64,000 nt of DNA from Endozoicomonas ascidiicola (GCF_001646945.1 NZ_LUTV01000002.1:62001-126000), one strand, 5' to 3'. Counted from the stretch's first letter, positions 18,417 to 27,937 are shown. The notes: generated by a model from the letters alone, not told the origin. Numbers and translations: made by a program.

Positions 18417-18541
18417 GATTCTCCACTCCTGGAATAATTTTTATCGATTAAAGTACCGATGTTACCCACTGAATTTATACGAAAAATTGGCTTCAGTGGC
18501 TCACATGGGTGAGTGAATTTCGTCATAGAAATTTTAACGGA

Positions 18542-18557
18542 TTAAACGCTTGTTTGA
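18542..18557. promoter_or_regulatory. Weak PsrA/FadR-like palindrome
   Basis: TTAAAC-GCTT-GTTTGA, a near-palindrome fitting the (G/C)AAAC-N2-4-GTTT(G/C) pattern of PsrA fatty-acid regulators, about 125 bp upstream of acyl-CoA dehydrogenase copy 1. One arm has a mismatch, so support is weak. Confidence 0.4.
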
Positions 18558-18681
18558 CAGCATACTCCCCGGTTTTCACTCTCACTCAAACGCGAATTGC
18601 CGATGAAATACGCTACGGTTAAATAATGTGGTTAACTAACTAATAACCCGTTGTAGTCCTAAATCTTACTTCAGGTTTTCT

Positions 18682-18924
18682 ATGCGCTACGTCTTAATGC
18701 TGGTCACAACAATACTGCGAATTTCACTGCTCTCCCTTCTTGATCGGTTGGCTGCTGAGCAGCTGGCCTTATCCAAAAAGGAACAGGTAAAGCGGGGCTG
18801 GGTAAAAAGTCTCTGGCTCTGCGCCGGTATCCTGATGCTTTTCAACCCTGTTCTGCCGGTTATGCTGATTATTGCCCTGCCAACGACCTTTCTGAGCTTT
18901 ATGATTCTCGATGAACTGAAATAA
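18682..18924 (+). CDS. Small two-helix membrane protein
   Basis: An 80-aa protein with a hydrophobic segment at each end (about residues 3-20 and 47-75) and a basic central loop (SKKEQVKRGWVK). It has no recognised family. It is transcribed opposite to both flanking dehydrogenase genes and is followed by a good bidirectional terminator, which supports it as a real gene. AGGT at 18672 is a weak ribosome site. Confidence 0.6.
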   Translation: MRYVLMLVTTILRISLLSLLDRLAAEQLALSKKEQVKRGWVKSLWLCAGILMLFNPVLPVMLIIALPTTFLSFMILDELK

Positions 18925-18934
18925 ACGTTCAGAC

Positions 18935-18963
18935 AAAAAAGGCTACCATCCGGTAGCCTTTCT
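18935..18963. terminator. Bidirectional rho-independent terminator
   Basis: AAAAAA-GGCTACC-ATCC-GGTAGCC-TTTCTT lies between the convergent small membrane-protein gene and acyl-CoA dehydrogenase copy 2. The T-rich tract follows on the plus strand and an A-run precedes it, so it can serve both. Confidence 0.88.
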
Positions 18964-18980
18964 TATGAACTCAGCAACGC

Positions 18981-20771
18981 TTACACGTCACCGAAATCTT
19001 CTTCTTTGATCGCCATCAGGTTATCTGCGCCACTCTCAAAGCATGCCTTATGCATTTGAGCTCTTGGCAGAATACGCTGGAAGTAGAACTGCGCAGTCTG
19101 AATCTTCGCCTGATAGAAACCAGTTTCAGTGGTTCCGTTAGCCAGCGCTTCTTTAGCCGTCTGAGCCATTTGCGCCCAGAAGTAAGCCAGAGTTACGTAG
19201 CCGGAATACATCAGGTAATCCACAGAAGCCGCACCGACTTCTTCTTTGTTCTGCATGGCTTTCATGCCGATCTGCATGGTCACGTCGCCCCACTCTTTGT
19301 TCAGAGCGGCCAGTGGCTTGATGAATTCCTGCAGACCTTCATTGTCCGCCTGAGCCTGACAGAACTTGTGCACCACCTTGGTGAACGGCTTCATGGTTGC
19401 GCCCTGAGTCATCAGAACTTTACGACCCAGCAGGTCGAGCGCCTGAATACCAGTGGTTCCTTCGTACAGCATTGAGATACGGCTATCACGAACGTTCTGT
19501 TCCATGCCCCACTCGCTGATGAAACCGTGGCCACCGTAGCATTGCATGCCAAGATTTGCGGCTTCAAAACCAGTTTCGGTGATGAACGCTTTAACGATTG
19601 GCGTCAGGAAACCCATTTCCAGATCAGCTTGCTTAGCAACTTCTGCATCTTTGCTATGGGTCAGGTCAGCCAGCTTGGCTACGTAGTAAATCATCGCCCG
19701 GTTACCTTCAGCGAAGGCTTTGACAGTCAGCAGCATACGGCGAACGTCAGGGTGAACAATGATTGGATCAGCTGGGCCGTCAGGATTCTTAGGGCCAGTC
19801 AACGAACGCATTTGCAGGCGATCACGGGCATAACGAACAGCGCCCTGATAAGCGATCTCAGCGTGAGCCAGACCTTGAACACCAGTTCCCAAACGGGCGG
19901 AGTTCATAAAGGTAAACATGGCATTCAAACCCTTGTTTGGCTCGCCAATCAGGTAGCCAGTAGCATCATCAAAGTTCATGACGCAGGTTGCGTTACCGTG
20001 GATACCCATTTTGTGCTCCAGAGAGCCACAGGTTACGCCGTTGCTTTCGCCAATCGCGTCAGAACGGAACTTTGGTACGATGAACAGGGAAATACCCTTG
20101 GTGCCTTCAGGGGCGCCTGGCAGACGAGCCAGTACGATATGAACGATGTTCTCTGCCATGTCGTGATCACCGGCAGAGATAAAGATCTTGGTGCCAGAAA
20201 TACGATAACTGCCGTCTTCTTCAGGTGTCGCCTTGGTCTTCAATATACCAAGGTCAGTACCACAGTGCGGCTCGGTCAGACACATGGTGCCGGTCCATTC
20301 GCCGGAGATCAGCTTGGTCAGGTAAGTTTCTTTCTGCTCGGTTGTGCCGTGAGCTTCCAGAGTATTCATAGCACCGTGGCTCAAGCCAGGATACATACCC
20401 CAGGACCAGTTCGACTCACCCATCAATTCGCTGAGCACGATGCCCAGAGATGCTGGCAGACCCTGGCCGCCGAACTCGGCATCGCTTGCCAGTGATGGCC
20501 AGCCGCCTTCAACAAACTGCTGGTAGGCTTCTTTAAAGCCTGTTGGCGTTTTCACGCCGTTTTCAGTCAGGGTACAACCTTCTTCGTCACCCACACGGTT
20601 CAGAGGAGAAAGCACCTGTTCACAGAATTTTGCACCCTCTTCCAGAATGGCATCCACCATGTCTGGAGTGGCATCTTCACCTTCAGGGATGCTGGCGTAG
20701 TGCTCAGCGTAGCCAAGCAGTTCATCGCGAACGAAACGGATATCACGCAGGGGAGCTTTATAGTCTGGCAT
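18981..20771 (-). CDS. Acyl-CoA dehydrogenase, FadE/DmdC-like (copy 2)
   Basis: A 596-aa paralogue of the 16638-18416 product, with start MPDYKAPLRDIRFV and the same loops (MCLTEPHCGTDLG, KIFISAGDHD). The expected catalytic base is Glu437 in YEGTTGIQALDLLGRK. A near-perfect TTCAAACA-GG-TGTTTGAA palindrome lies 51 bp upstream of the start and matches the operator type of PsrA, the fatty-acid-responsive TetR repressor of gammaproteobacterial beta-oxidation. Long-chain fatty-acid degradation is therefore the leading interpretation; DmdC-type DMSP breakdown is the alternative. Confidence 0.93.
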   Translation of the reverse strand: MPDYKAPLRDIRFVRDELLGYAEHYASIPEGEDATPDMVDAILEEGAKFCEQVLSPLNRVGDEEGCTLTENGVKTPTGFKEAYQQFVEGGWPSLASDAEFGGQGLPASLGIVLSELMGESNWSWGMYPGLSHGAMNTLEAHGTTEQKETYLTKLISGEWTGTMCLTEPHCGTDLGILKTKATPEEDGSYRISGTKIFISAGDHDMAENIVHIVLARLPGAPEGTKGISLFIVPKFRSDAIGESNGVTCGSLEHKMGIHGNATCVMNFDDATGYLIGEPNKGLNAMFTFMNSARLGTGVQGLAHAEIAYQGAVRYARDRLQMRSLTGPKNPDGPADPIIVHPDVRRMLLTVKAFAEGNRAMIYYVAKLADLTHSKDAEVAKQADLEMGFLTPIVKAFITETGFEAANLGMQCYGGHGFISEWGMEQNVRDSRISMLYEGTTGIQALDLLGRKVLMTQGATMKPFTKVVHKFCQAQADNEGLQEFIKPLAALNKEWGDVTMQIGMKAMQNKEEVGAASVDYLMYSGYVTLAYFWAQMAQTAKEALANGTTETGFYQAKIQTAQFYFQRILPRAQMHKACFESGADNLMAIKEEDFGDV

Positions 20772-20821
20772 GGTCCATCCTCGGAATTCTTTTAGTTATT
20801 TCTATGAAAAGTATAGCACTA

Positions 20822-20839
20822 TTCAAACAGGTGTTTGAA
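20822..20839. promoter_or_regulatory. PsrA-like operator upstream of acyl-CoA dehydrogenase copy 2
   Basis: TTCAAACA-GG-TGTTTGAA has perfect 8-bp arms and fits the known PsrA box pattern. It lies 51-68 bp upstream of the start codon, a suitable place to block transcription. Confidence 0.7.
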
Positions 20840-20882
20840 ACTTACGTTTAGATACAATTAAAGTCAATAGATGCTCAGTAAA

Positions 20883-20898
20883 GTTAACCGGTGTTAAC
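20883..20898. promoter_or_regulatory. GTTAAC inverted repeat
   Basis: GTTAAC-CGGT-GTTAAC, symmetrical, in the gap between bioD and the acyl-CoA dehydrogenase promoter. The binding factor is unknown. Confidence 0.3.
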
Positions 20899-20925
20899 GA
20901 GGGAAATTGTGCAGGAATAAGCGCA

Positions 20926-20945
20926 GCCCTGCATTGTCACAGGGC
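20926..20945 (-). terminator. Hairpin downstream of bioD
   Basis: GCCCTG and CAGGGC pair around an 8-base loop, 25 bp past the bioD stop on the minus strand. No U-run follows, so it is a weak terminator candidate for the biotin operon. Confidence 0.4.
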
Positions 20946-20969
20946 ATAAAGAGAGGGGTTTTTGCTGAC

Positions 20970-21653
20970 TTAAATAAGAGAAGAAACATCCAAATAGGGC
21001 GCAACCGCTTCCTTACTGAAATCGCTCAGATAGGGCACTGTTCCAAGGCGTGGAGCCGGGATCAAACGGGTTAAGGTCGCCAGATTTTCTTCGTATCGAT
21101 TCATATCTGGATCAATCTGGTTAGCAACCCAACCTGCTAACTTCACACCATCACGTAGGATGGCTTCCGCTGTTAATAGCCCATGATTCAAACAGCCTAA
21201 CTTCATGCCGACCACCAGAATAACGGGAGTGTTTAATGCCTTTGGTAATCCTGAAAGCATCTCTCTGCCATTCAGTGGAACTCGCCAACCACCAGCACCT
21301 TCGATGAGAGCTAAATCGTATTTCTTCATCAAAGCGCCACGGCAATAACCGGTCAGACGATCAAGCGTCATGCGAACACCCGCTTCTTCTGCCGCTATAT
21401 GTGGAGCAACGGGCGGCTCAAATGCCAAGGGGTTCATCTGCTCATAAGGCAATGACATCGTCATTGCCTCAATCAAAACCTCAGCATCATCATTACGAAG
21501 CCCTTCACTGGTTTGATGACAACCCGCAGACACTGGCTTCAGTGCCAGTGTTGATAAGCCTTGCAAACGAGCGGCTTCCAGAAGGCCACAAGTAACCACT
21601 GTTTTACCGGCATCTGTATCAGTACCTGTTACAAAAAATATTTTCCCCACCAC
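20970..21653 (-). CDS. bioD: Dethiobiotin synthetase
   Basis: ATP-dependent closure of the ureido ring: 7,8-diaminononanoate plus CO2 gives dethiobiotin. The 227-aa protein begins MVGKIFFVTGTDTDAGKTVV, with the P-loop at about residues 9-17; it has LALKPVSAG with the substrate Lys, and LIEGAGGWRVPL. It is the last gene of the bioB-F-H-C-x-D operon, separated from bioC by a short unknown gene. bioA is not in this window. Confidence 0.95.
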   Translation of the reverse strand: MVGKIFFVTGTDTDAGKTVVTCGLLEAARLQGLSTLALKPVSAGCHQTSEGLRNDDAEVLIEAMTMSLPYEQMNPLAFEPPVAPHIAAEEAGVRMTLDRLTGYCRGALMKKYDLALIEGAGGWRVPLNGREMLSGLPKALNTPVILVVGMKLGCLNHGLLTAEAILRDGVKLAGWVANQIDPDMNRYEENLATLTRLIPAPRLGTVPYLSDFSKEAVAPYLDVSSLI

Positions 21654-21675
21654 AACTCACTTATTTTGCAGATGT

Positions 21676-22227
21676 TCACAATCTTGAGATAGCCTGGCTA
21701 TCATATGCTGAGTACTGTTCAAACAGGCTTACAATCGCTGAGTGTTCTTCATAGTTATCAGGCTTTTCAGGTAAGCTTTCTGAAGCTGTGTCCGTATTAT
21801 CAGACTCTTCAATGGACGCAACAGGCCTTTCCCATCGCCCAATCAAATCGTCACGAGACAAAACAGGCTGGCGGAATATTACCTGTTCTTTCGGTGACTG
21901 GTTACAGCATTTCCGCAGGGCAAGGCCTATCTGCACGGCTCCTGCTAGTGAACCACCTGTGACAGCACCGCAAATAGGAATTTCCAAATGAGCTAAAAAC
22001 CCCGCGGGCACGCAGCCTGCTGCAACGCCAACCAATCTGGGAACCTCACAAAACACACCGCCTATAATAAACCCAATCCCTGCTCCAATCACTGGAGGAG
22101 CAACAATCTTACAGGTTCTGATACAGCATTCCCCTGTAAATTGCCCAACCTTCTTGCAGTGGTTGTACGAAGTATCAGCTTGTGTATTGGAAATAATAGA
22201 TTTTGGCTGAGCAGTTACCGCATCCAT
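21676..22227 (-). CDS. Small glycine-rich membrane protein inside the biotin operon
   Basis: A 183-aa protein of unknown function between bioC and bioD. Residues about 38-110 form Gly/Ala-rich hydrophobic helices (VIGAGIGFIIGGVFC, LVGVAAGCVPAGFLAH, CGAVTGGSLAGAVQIGLAL), resembling glycine-zipper segments. It contains several Cys pairs and an acidic C-terminus. The ATG at 22227 follows AGAGGG; a TTG just upstream is less likely. It has no known biotin role and looks inserted, as bioC and bioD are often adjacent in related bacteria. Confidence 0.65.
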   Translation of the reverse strand: MDAVTAQPKSIISNTQADTSYNHCKKVGQFTGECCIRTCKIVAPPVIGAGIGFIIGGVFCEVPRLVGVAAGCVPAGFLAHLEIPICGAVTGGSLAGAVQIGLALRKCCNQSPKEQVIFRQPVLSRDDLIGRWERPVASIEESDNTDTASESLPEKPDNYEEHSAIVSLFEQYSAYDSQAISRL

Positions 22228-22320
22228 CAACCAGCCCTCTTAACAGCATCGATGTAAGCGCAGGAAAACAAATTTCCTACGCCATACTAAGACAAATAAT
22301 GTTGCAAAAGGTTCGATAAT

Positions 22321-23172
22321 CTATTTAATCAAAGTGCCATAAACCACTTGATAAGTCAGAGGTAGACCACTCAGTTCTCTAAGCGACTCATAAATATCTT
22401 TCAAGACATCCAGCTTTCGTCGTGTAAGTAGGCTGGGCGTTCCTTCCAGAACGGTATTAACTCCCAGCGCCTTCAATGATCGCAGCATCGTAATTACATC
22501 AGGGTAATAAACCACTTCAGTTTGGAGAGACATACTATTCAAGCTCATTCCTGAACGATGAATAATTTCTTGCTGTTTCTCAAACTCGGCAAACTGATTA
22601 ACTCGACCACTCTCTCCCGCCTGAGTCCAGGAAGCATTCAGTTCATGCAAGCTGCCGTCGGATAGCGTGGAGAACACAAACTGCCCTCCCGGCTTCAGTA
22701 CCCGCGACACTTCATCAAGGACTCGTTCCAGGTTACACCATTGAATAGCAAGGCTTGAAAAAATGAGGTCAATCGATTCGGATGCAAACGGCAGTGACTC
22801 AATATCACCGGAGCACCAGCGAACACGATTGCATGAAGAATGCTGCCGTTGCGCAAACTGCAGCATGCCCATAGAAAGATCCAACCCGGTCACCAATGCA
22901 GAAGCGTACCTGTCAGCCAACGCCACGGAGTGAATGCCTGTTCCGCTGCCCAGATCCAGCACACGATTAACAACAGCATTCGTCGGCAGCCCTAGCATCG
23001 CCCTTGCCGCAACCCGATGTTGCAACACCGCTGCAGCATCGTAACTTTGAGCGGCTCTACCAAAATTACGGGCGATTAGTCGCTTAACACTAACCTTGTT
23101 AGCGCGAGAAGCTACATCACTGCGTGGGACACCTAACTCAGAGGAGTAATCATCTAGGGTATATGGAGACAC
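22321..23172 (-). CDS. bioC: Malonyl-ACP O-methyltransferase
   Basis: SAM-dependent methylation of malonyl-ACP, which primes pimelate synthesis for biotin. The 283-aa class I methyltransferase has the BioC start NFGRAAQSYDAAAVLQ, motif I RVLDLGSGTGIHS, and FSSLAIQWCN typical of the family. The GTG start at 23172 overlaps the end of bioH by 19 bp and follows GGGAGG, so translation is probably coupled. The product is toxic when misregulated in other species, which fits operon control. Confidence 0.93.
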   Translation of the reverse strand: MSPYTLDDYSSELGVPRSDVASRANKVSVKRLIARNFGRAAQSYDAAAVLQHRVAARAMLGLPTNAVVNRVLDLGSGTGIHSVALADRYASALVTGLDLSMGMLQFAQRQHSSCNRVRWCSGDIESLPFASESIDLIFSSLAIQWCNLERVLDEVSRVLKPGGQFVFSTLSDGSLHELNASWTQAGESGRVNQFAEFEKQQEIIHRSGMSLNSMSLQTEVVYYPDVITMLRSLKALGVNTVLEGTPSLLTRRKLDVLKDIYESLRELSGLPLTYQVVYGTLIK

Positions 23173-23906
23173 AGCTGCTGCACCTCCCTGACAACGGCAC
23201 CCGGATCATCCATAAAGAACGTATGTCCACCTTCCAACACCTGAATCCGATGCTTGGGAAAACGAGCTTCAATCAACTCGGCAGCACTGGCCGGCACCAA
23301 TCCGTCGGCTTTTCCAAACATATGGCTGATCGGACAGCGAAGATCAGCAAGCGCTGAACGGAGATCACTACTCCCCAACAAAGCCAACAGTTCCTGTAAC
23401 GTTGTTTGATCGAGTTCAGCGTCATCCACCAGGGATTGCAACAGCGTAATTTGTGCTTTTCGCTGAGGGCTGCCTGAAGCACACAAAAGGACAAACTGTC
23501 GTAAGGTTTTACCGGCAGATTCTGCAAGACCTTCTGAGAAACTGGAAAACAATGCCGGTGACATGGCTTCTGGCCAGTCAGGCTGCTGAACAAAACATGC
23601 ATTGGCTGCAAGGTTAACGACACCGGCGACATTTTCCGGATGGCGACTTGCATACAATGTCGCCAACATGCCACCCAGTGACCAACCCACCAGTACCGAA
23701 GGCTTTTCAAATAATTGCTGATCCAGATAATCCAGCAGTACGTTCCAGTCGTAGGGTTTTCTGTAAGCGTCAAGCTCACTCACCAAACCCGGAAGTTGCA
23801 CAATTGAGACACGACGATGATCGGCATCCAGCGCTTCAGCCAGGGTTTCCATAACACCGGCTGGCATTGCCCAGCCACTGATCAACACAATTGGGTACTG
23901 GCTCAT
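23154..23906 (-). CDS. bioH: Pimeloyl-ACP methyl ester carboxylesterase
   Basis: An alpha/beta hydrolase that removes the methyl group from pimeloyl-ACP methyl ester, ending the BioC-BioH pathway. The 250-aa protein shows the nucleophile elbow GWSLGG, an oxyanion region near LISGWAMP, and the late catalytic His in [12 protein letters not shown]. It starts inside the end of bioF (4-bp ATGA overlap) and overlaps bioC. Unlike Escherichia coli, bioH is inside the bio operon here, as in Pseudomonas. Confidence 0.93.
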   Translation of the reverse strand: MSQYPIVLISGWAMPAGVMETLAEALDADHRRVSIVQLPGLVSELDAYRKPYDWNVLLDYLDQQLFEKPSVLVGWSLGGMLATLYASRHPENVAGVVNLAANACFVQQPDWPEAMSPALFSSFSEGLAESAGKTLRQFVLLCASGSPQRKAQITLLQSLVDDAELDQTTLQELLALLGSSDLRSALADLRCPISHMFGKADGLVPASAAELIEARFPKHRIQVLEGGHTFFMDDPGAVVREVQQLCLHIP

Positions 23907-25129
23907 CCCGTCGTCACTCCTGAATTTGATAATTCTTCTGGGCTTATGTCGTTTACACAGGGTCTATGTAACGCTTTAGACATAACTTTTTCAAGAGCGC
24001 TGAGCAGATCATCAACATGTTGTCGCGTATGAGTGGCACTGAAAGTAATGCGTAATCGGGAAGAACCCTTTGGTACCGTAGGCGGGCGGATGGCGGTCAC
24101 CAGAATATTCTGTTGCGCCAATTTATTGCTGATTTCCATGGCTCGCTTTTCACAACCCACGAGCAACGGTTGAATCGGTGTCTGTGAATCCATAAGGGGA
24201 AAGCCCAGCTGTTCACAGCCTTTTCGGAAATAGCGGATCAGATCCTGCAAATGCTCCCGACGCCAACTTTCCTTTTGCACAATTTTGAGACTCGTTCTCG
24301 TAGCCTCCGCCACCGCAGGCGGCATAGATGTCGTATAAATGTAACTTCGGGCAAATTGGATCAGCGTTTCGATCAACGCATCGCTACCAGCCACAAATGC
24401 ACCGTAGGTGCCAAAACCTTTACCCAGTGTTCCCATCAACACCGGCAGCTGCTCTTGGCTTAAACCAAAAGTCTGAGCGACACCACCACCGGTTTCACCA
24501 AGAAAGCCAAAGCCGTGGGCATCATCCACCATCAGCCACGCCTGATGTTGCTGGGCAATGTCTGCCAGTTGATCAATGGGGGCAACATCTCCGTCCATGC
24601 TGAATACACCATCGGTAACAATCAATTTACGACGGGCGTCTGTTTTTTTAAGGCGGAGCTCGAGATTCTCAACATCGTTATGGAGATAACGCTGAAAGCG
24701 GGCGCCCGACAACTGCCCGGCATCCAATAACGATGCATGATTCAAACGATCTTCAAACACCGCATCCTGCTTACCCACTAAAGCCGTGATTGCACCCAGG
24801 TTGGCCATATAGCCATTGGAAAACAGCAATGCTCGATCACGGCCAGTAAACTCTGCTAATTCATCTTCCAGCTGATGGTGCGCTCTACTGTGACCAATCA
24901 CCAAATGAGAAGCGCCGCCGCCCAACCCGTAGTCATTCGTCGCCTGTTGAAAGCTGGCGATAATCTCAGGATGGTTTGCCAAACCAAGATAATCGTTGCT
25001 GCAAAAAGCCAGATACTGCTTTCCATCAATCACTACTTCTGGCTGCTGAGGGGTTTCCAGCATTTTTCGGCGTCGATATAACCCTGCTGCCTGACGATGA
25101 CGGAGATCCTGCTCCAGTTCGAAACTCAT
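23903..25129 (-). CDS. bioF: 8-amino-7-oxononanoate synthase
   Basis: PLP enzyme that condenses pimeloyl-ACP with alanine, the first ring-building step of biotin synthesis. The 408-aa protein carries the alpha-oxoamine synthase landmarks: [49 protein letters not shown], and the PLP-Lys in [13 protein letters not shown]. Stop and start codons overlap bioB (TAATG) and bioH (ATGA), so the operon is translationally coupled. Confidence 0.96.
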   Translation of the reverse strand: MSFELEQDLRHRQAAGLYRRRKMLETPQQPEVVIDGKQYLAFCSNDYLGLANHPEIIASFQQATNDYGLGGGASHLVIGHSRAHHQLEDELAEFTGRDRALLFSNGYMANLGAITALVGKQDAVFEDRLNHASLLDAGQLSGARFQRYLHNDVENLELRLKKTDARRKLIVTDGVFSMDGDVAPIDQLADIAQQHQAWLMVDDAHGFGFLGETGGGVAQTFGLSQEQLPVLMGTLGKGFGTYGAFVAGSDALIETLIQFARSYIYTTSMPPAVAEATRTSLKIVQKESWRREHLQDLIRYFRKGCEQLGFPLMDSQTPIQPLLVGCEKRAMEISNKLAQQNILVTAIRPPTVPKGSSRLRITFSATHTRQHVDDLLSALEKVMSKALHRPCVNDISPEELSNSGVTTG

Positions 25130-26244
25130 TAACTCTGCCCAGTCGATCCTGTGGAAGCCGTTGCATCGTAATATTGATCGTTACTTTTCTCACGATCGTA
25201 AAACGCTTTGATCGGGCAGGTTTCCGGCGCATCAACACCTTCACCATCGCCTTCACCCCAATCGTGATTCTGATTGATGCCCAACTTATCGAACAGCGCC
25301 CGATCCCTGTTTGCTTCGGGATTGGCGGTGGTCAGCAACTTATCACCGAGGAAAATCGAATTCGCACCCGCCAAAAAAGCCAGCGCCTGTAATTCATCAC
25401 TCATCTTTTCACGCCCGGCGGATAAGCGAACATTCGACGCTGGCATCATAATTTTAGCGACGGCGATGGTACGGACAAAATCAATGCCTTCCACCTCATC
25501 AACATTTTCCATGGGCGTGCCCGCCACTTTGACCAACATATTGATGGGCACACTTTCCGGATGCTTTGGCATGTTCGCCAGTTGAACCAGCATGCCAGCA
25601 CGATCGCGCTCCGTTTCACCCAAACCCACAATGCCGCCACTGCACACATTCATGCCGGCATCACGAACGTGGGACAGGGTGTTCAAACGATCAGAGAACG
25701 TTCGGGTGGTGATAATGCTGCCGTAGAATTCTGGTGAAGTGTCCAGGTTGTGGTTGTAGTAATCCAGACCTGCGGTGGCAAGATCATTCGCCTGATCTTC
25801 ACTGAGCATGCCCAAGGTCATGCAGGACTCTAACCCTAAATCTTTAACGCCTTTGATCATCTCAATAATTAACGGCATATCTTTTGCCGGTGGATTCTTC
25901 CAGGCGGCGCCCATGCAAAAACGAGTCGCGCCAGAGGCTTTGGCGGCTTTGGCTTCTTCCAGAACCTTTTTCACTTCCATCAATTTTTCTTTTGCCAGAC
26001 CGGTGTTGTAGTGACCGCTCTGAGGGCAATATTTACAATCTTCTGGACAAGCGCCCGTCTTAATAGAGAGCAGTGTGCTAACCTGCACCTGGTTTGGATC
26101 GAAGTGCGCGCGATGCGCCAGTTGCGCTTCAAAGATCAAATCATTGAATGGCTTTTGAAACAAAGCTTCGACCTCCGCCATGGTCCAGTCATGACGAAAA
26201 TCGCTGGAAGAATCGGCGGACACCGCCTGGTTAGTACTGACCAT
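25129..26244 (-). CDS. bioB: Biotin synthase
   Basis: Radical-SAM enzyme that inserts sulfur into dethiobiotin. The 371-aa protein has the CxxxCxxC cluster in [13 protein letters not shown] (Cys66, 70, 73), [11 protein letters not shown], and [13 protein letters not shown]. The reading frame is open further upstream, but AGAGGG lies just before the ATG at 26244 and the family N-terminus begins near there, so that start is chosen. It is the first gene of the operon and divergent from comF. A candidate BirA operator lies about 90 bp upstream. Confidence 0.96.
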   Translation of the reverse strand: MVSTNQAVSADSSSDFRHDWTMAEVEALFQKPFNDLIFEAQLAHRAHFDPNQVQVSTLLSIKTGACPEDCKYCPQSGHYNTGLAKEKLMEVKKVLEEAKAAKASGATRFCMGAAWKNPPAKDMPLIIEMIKGVKDLGLESCMTLGMLSEDQANDLATAGLDYYNHNLDTSPEFYGSIITTRTFSDRLNTLSHVRDAGMNVCSGGIVGLGETERDRAGMLVQLANMPKHPESVPINMLVKVAGTPMENVDEVEGIDFVRTIAVAKIMMPASNVRLSAGREKMSDELQALAFLAGANSIFLGDKLLTTANPEANRDRALFDKLGINQNHDWGEGDGEGVDAPETCPIKAFYDREKSNDQYYDATASTGSTGQS

Positions 26245-26333
26245 GACACCCTCTGGATAGGAACTCACTCTATGACACATGGTGAGTTTTATTAATTCTG
26301 AAAATGAAAACGATGATAACGGATTAAGCAGAA

Positions 26334-26366
26334 CCGTCAACCAATGCTAAAGACCATAGTTTACAA
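26334..26366. promoter_or_regulatory. Candidate BirA (biotin repressor) operator
   Basis: CCGTCAACC (26334-26342), a 15-bp spacer and AGTTTACAA (26358-26366) fit the proteobacterial BirA pattern TTGTAAACC-N14/15-GGTTTACAA with 6/9 and 8/9 matches. It lies between bioB and comF and overlaps the comF start codon. Confidence 0.5.
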
Positions 26367-27072
26367 CTGGTTTAAAATTAAACAATTTATAGAAATAAAG
26401 TGCATACTCTGTCGCGGCTTCACCACTCTGAATCAGCCTCTGTGCACCCTTTGCCTCAATTCATTCCCGGTACCAACGTGCTTTTGTTCCACCTGTGGAA
26501 TTCCCATTAATGAAAGTGAAACGGGGCTTTGTCCTCAATGCATTATTCAGCCACCGTTGTTTGATCATTGCCTTGCGCCTTTTTTGTACCAGTTCCCTAT
26601 TAATAAGGTTCTGCAGATGGTGAAATACCAATCACGACTTGAACTGATCAAACCCATCACCCAGCCAATGGCCGATTTATTGTCAGATTTTTATCTGGAA
26701 GACCAGTGGCCAGAAGTTGTTGTTCCAGTACCGCTTCATGAAAAGCGCCTACGGAAGCGTGGCTATGATCAGGCATTGCTGCTAGCCAAGGCTTTGAAAA
26801 AACAACTTCCGGATGTCATTACCCTTGAGAGCCACTTGCTCAAGCGGGTCAAGCACTCCAGTCCTCAGCAAAATCTGGATGCAAAAAATCGCCAGAAGAA
26901 TATTAAACAGGCCTTTGCTCTCCAGAAAGATCTGCAATACAGGCACATCGCACTCGTAGACGACGTTGTTACCACGGGCGCTACGGTCAGTGAGATCACA
27001 AAGCTACTGAAGAAAGCCGGTGCCGAACGTGTGGATATCTGGAGCATTGCCAGAACGCCGGAAAACCAATAA
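26344..27072 (+). CDS. comF: ComF/GntX family phosphoribosyltransferase-like protein
   Basis: A 242-aa ComF protein. An N-terminal double zinc ribbon (CILC...CTLC and CFCSTC...CPQC) is followed by a type I phosphoribosyltransferase domain with the PRPP motif [17 protein letters not shown] (about residues 200-215). ComF is needed for DNA uptake in naturally transformable species; GntX of Escherichia coli is linked to use of DNA as nutrient. The ATG at 26344 lacks a clear ribosome site but is the only early Met before the first Cys pair. It is divergent from bioB. Confidence 0.92.
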   Translation: MLKTIVYNWFKIKQFIEIKCILCRGFTTLNQPLCTLCLNSFPVPTCFCSTCGIPINESETGLCPQCIIQPPLFDHCLAPFLYQFPINKVLQMVKYQSRLELIKPITQPMADLLSDFYLEDQWPEVVVPVPLHEKRLRKRGYDQALLLAKALKKQLPDVITLESHLLKRVKHSSPQQNLDAKNRQKNIKQAFALQKDLQYRHIALVDDVVTTGATVSEITKLLKKAGAERVDIWSIARTPENQ

Positions 27073-27148
27073 CTGTTATTGCTACTTATTAAATTACTGC
27101 CCATCTACCAATAAGATACCCACTTTCACTCATAAAATACCTTATCTC

Positions 27149-27937
27149 ATGAACACTGGCTCCCAAACCGCCTGTTCAATCAGTGCCCACAGATCATCTC
27201 ACCTGCTTCTGGATGCAGCCGTTTTACTAATGGCTTCTGGCGCTCATACCGAAAGGGTCAACCGAAACCTGAAGCGTCTTGCGGCGGCACTAGGGTTTGA
27301 AGTCGAACTGTTTTTTTCCCTTTCTGGCATCACACTGACACTCTCTGATCATCGTCATGAACCCATTACCGCGTTTCGAAAAGTGCCCGCCTATGGCGTT
27401 CAGCTCAGCGTTGTATCCGCCATTAGTCGTTTAAGTTGGAAGGCAATGGAAGAACAGATGCCTTTTGACGCCATTGAAAAAGAAATTCAACGCATTCGAC
27501 AACTGCCTCATTATCCCAAACCACTGGTTATTTTGATGATTGCTCTGGCAGGCATGGCCTTTTGTCGTGTATCCGGCGCAGATTATCTTTCAGTCGCTCT
27601 GGCAGGAATGGCGACAGCACTGGGTTTTTACACCCGCAATCTACTGTTACAAAAACACTATACGCTGCCCGTCTGTGTTGCGATGGCGGCGTTTGTTGCC
27701 AGTGGCGTCAGCGGCATTGGTTATGTAAATGCCGTCATCCCTCATCCGGAAATCGCCGTAGCCACTTCGGTTTTGTTTTTAATTCCAGGCATTCCCATGA
27801 TCAATAGCATTGTTGATCTGGTGCATGGTCATATCATTACCGGTCAGGGAAGAGCTATGCAGGCCATCGTGATTTCCATGGCCATCGCCATGGGGATTAC
27901 GTTGAGCTCTGCATTATTGGGAGTGCTGATTCCATGA
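27149..27937 (+). CDS. ThrE-type threonine/serine exporter, large subunit (YjjP-like, DUF1212)
   Basis: A 262-aa inner-membrane protein: an N-terminal soluble region with the DUF1212 signatures LLMASGAHTERVNRNLKRLA and FFSLSGITLTL, then about five transmembrane segments with VLFLIPGIPMINSIVDLVHG. With the next gene it forms the split version of the ThrE exporter (YjjP/YjjB of Escherichia coli, which exports succinate there). I chose ATG 27149 because the family N-terminus begins near it. The next gene starts within its stop (4-bp overlap). Confidence 0.88.
   Translation: MNTGSQTACSISAHRSSHLLLDAAVLLMASGAHTERVNRNLKRLAAALGFEVELFFSLSGITLTLSDHRHEPITAFRKVPAYGVQLSVVSAISRLSWKAMEEQMPFDAIEKEIQRIRQLPHYPKPLVILMIALAGMAFCRVSGADYLSVALAGMATALGFYTRNLLLQKHYTLPVCVAMAAFVASGVSGIGYVNAVIPHPEIAVATSVLFLIPGIPMINSIVDLVHGHIITGQGRAMQAIVISMAIAMGITLSSALLGVLIP

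Noticed and set aside
17265-18437. 390-codon open frame antisense to acyl-CoA dehydrogenase copy 1
   Set aside because: Shadow of the real gene; no protein-like motifs or ribosome site, and the opposite strand has strong family conservation.
19527-20495. 322-codon open frame antisense to acyl-CoA dehydrogenase copy 2
   Set aside because: Overlaps a conserved gene fully and lacks a start signal.
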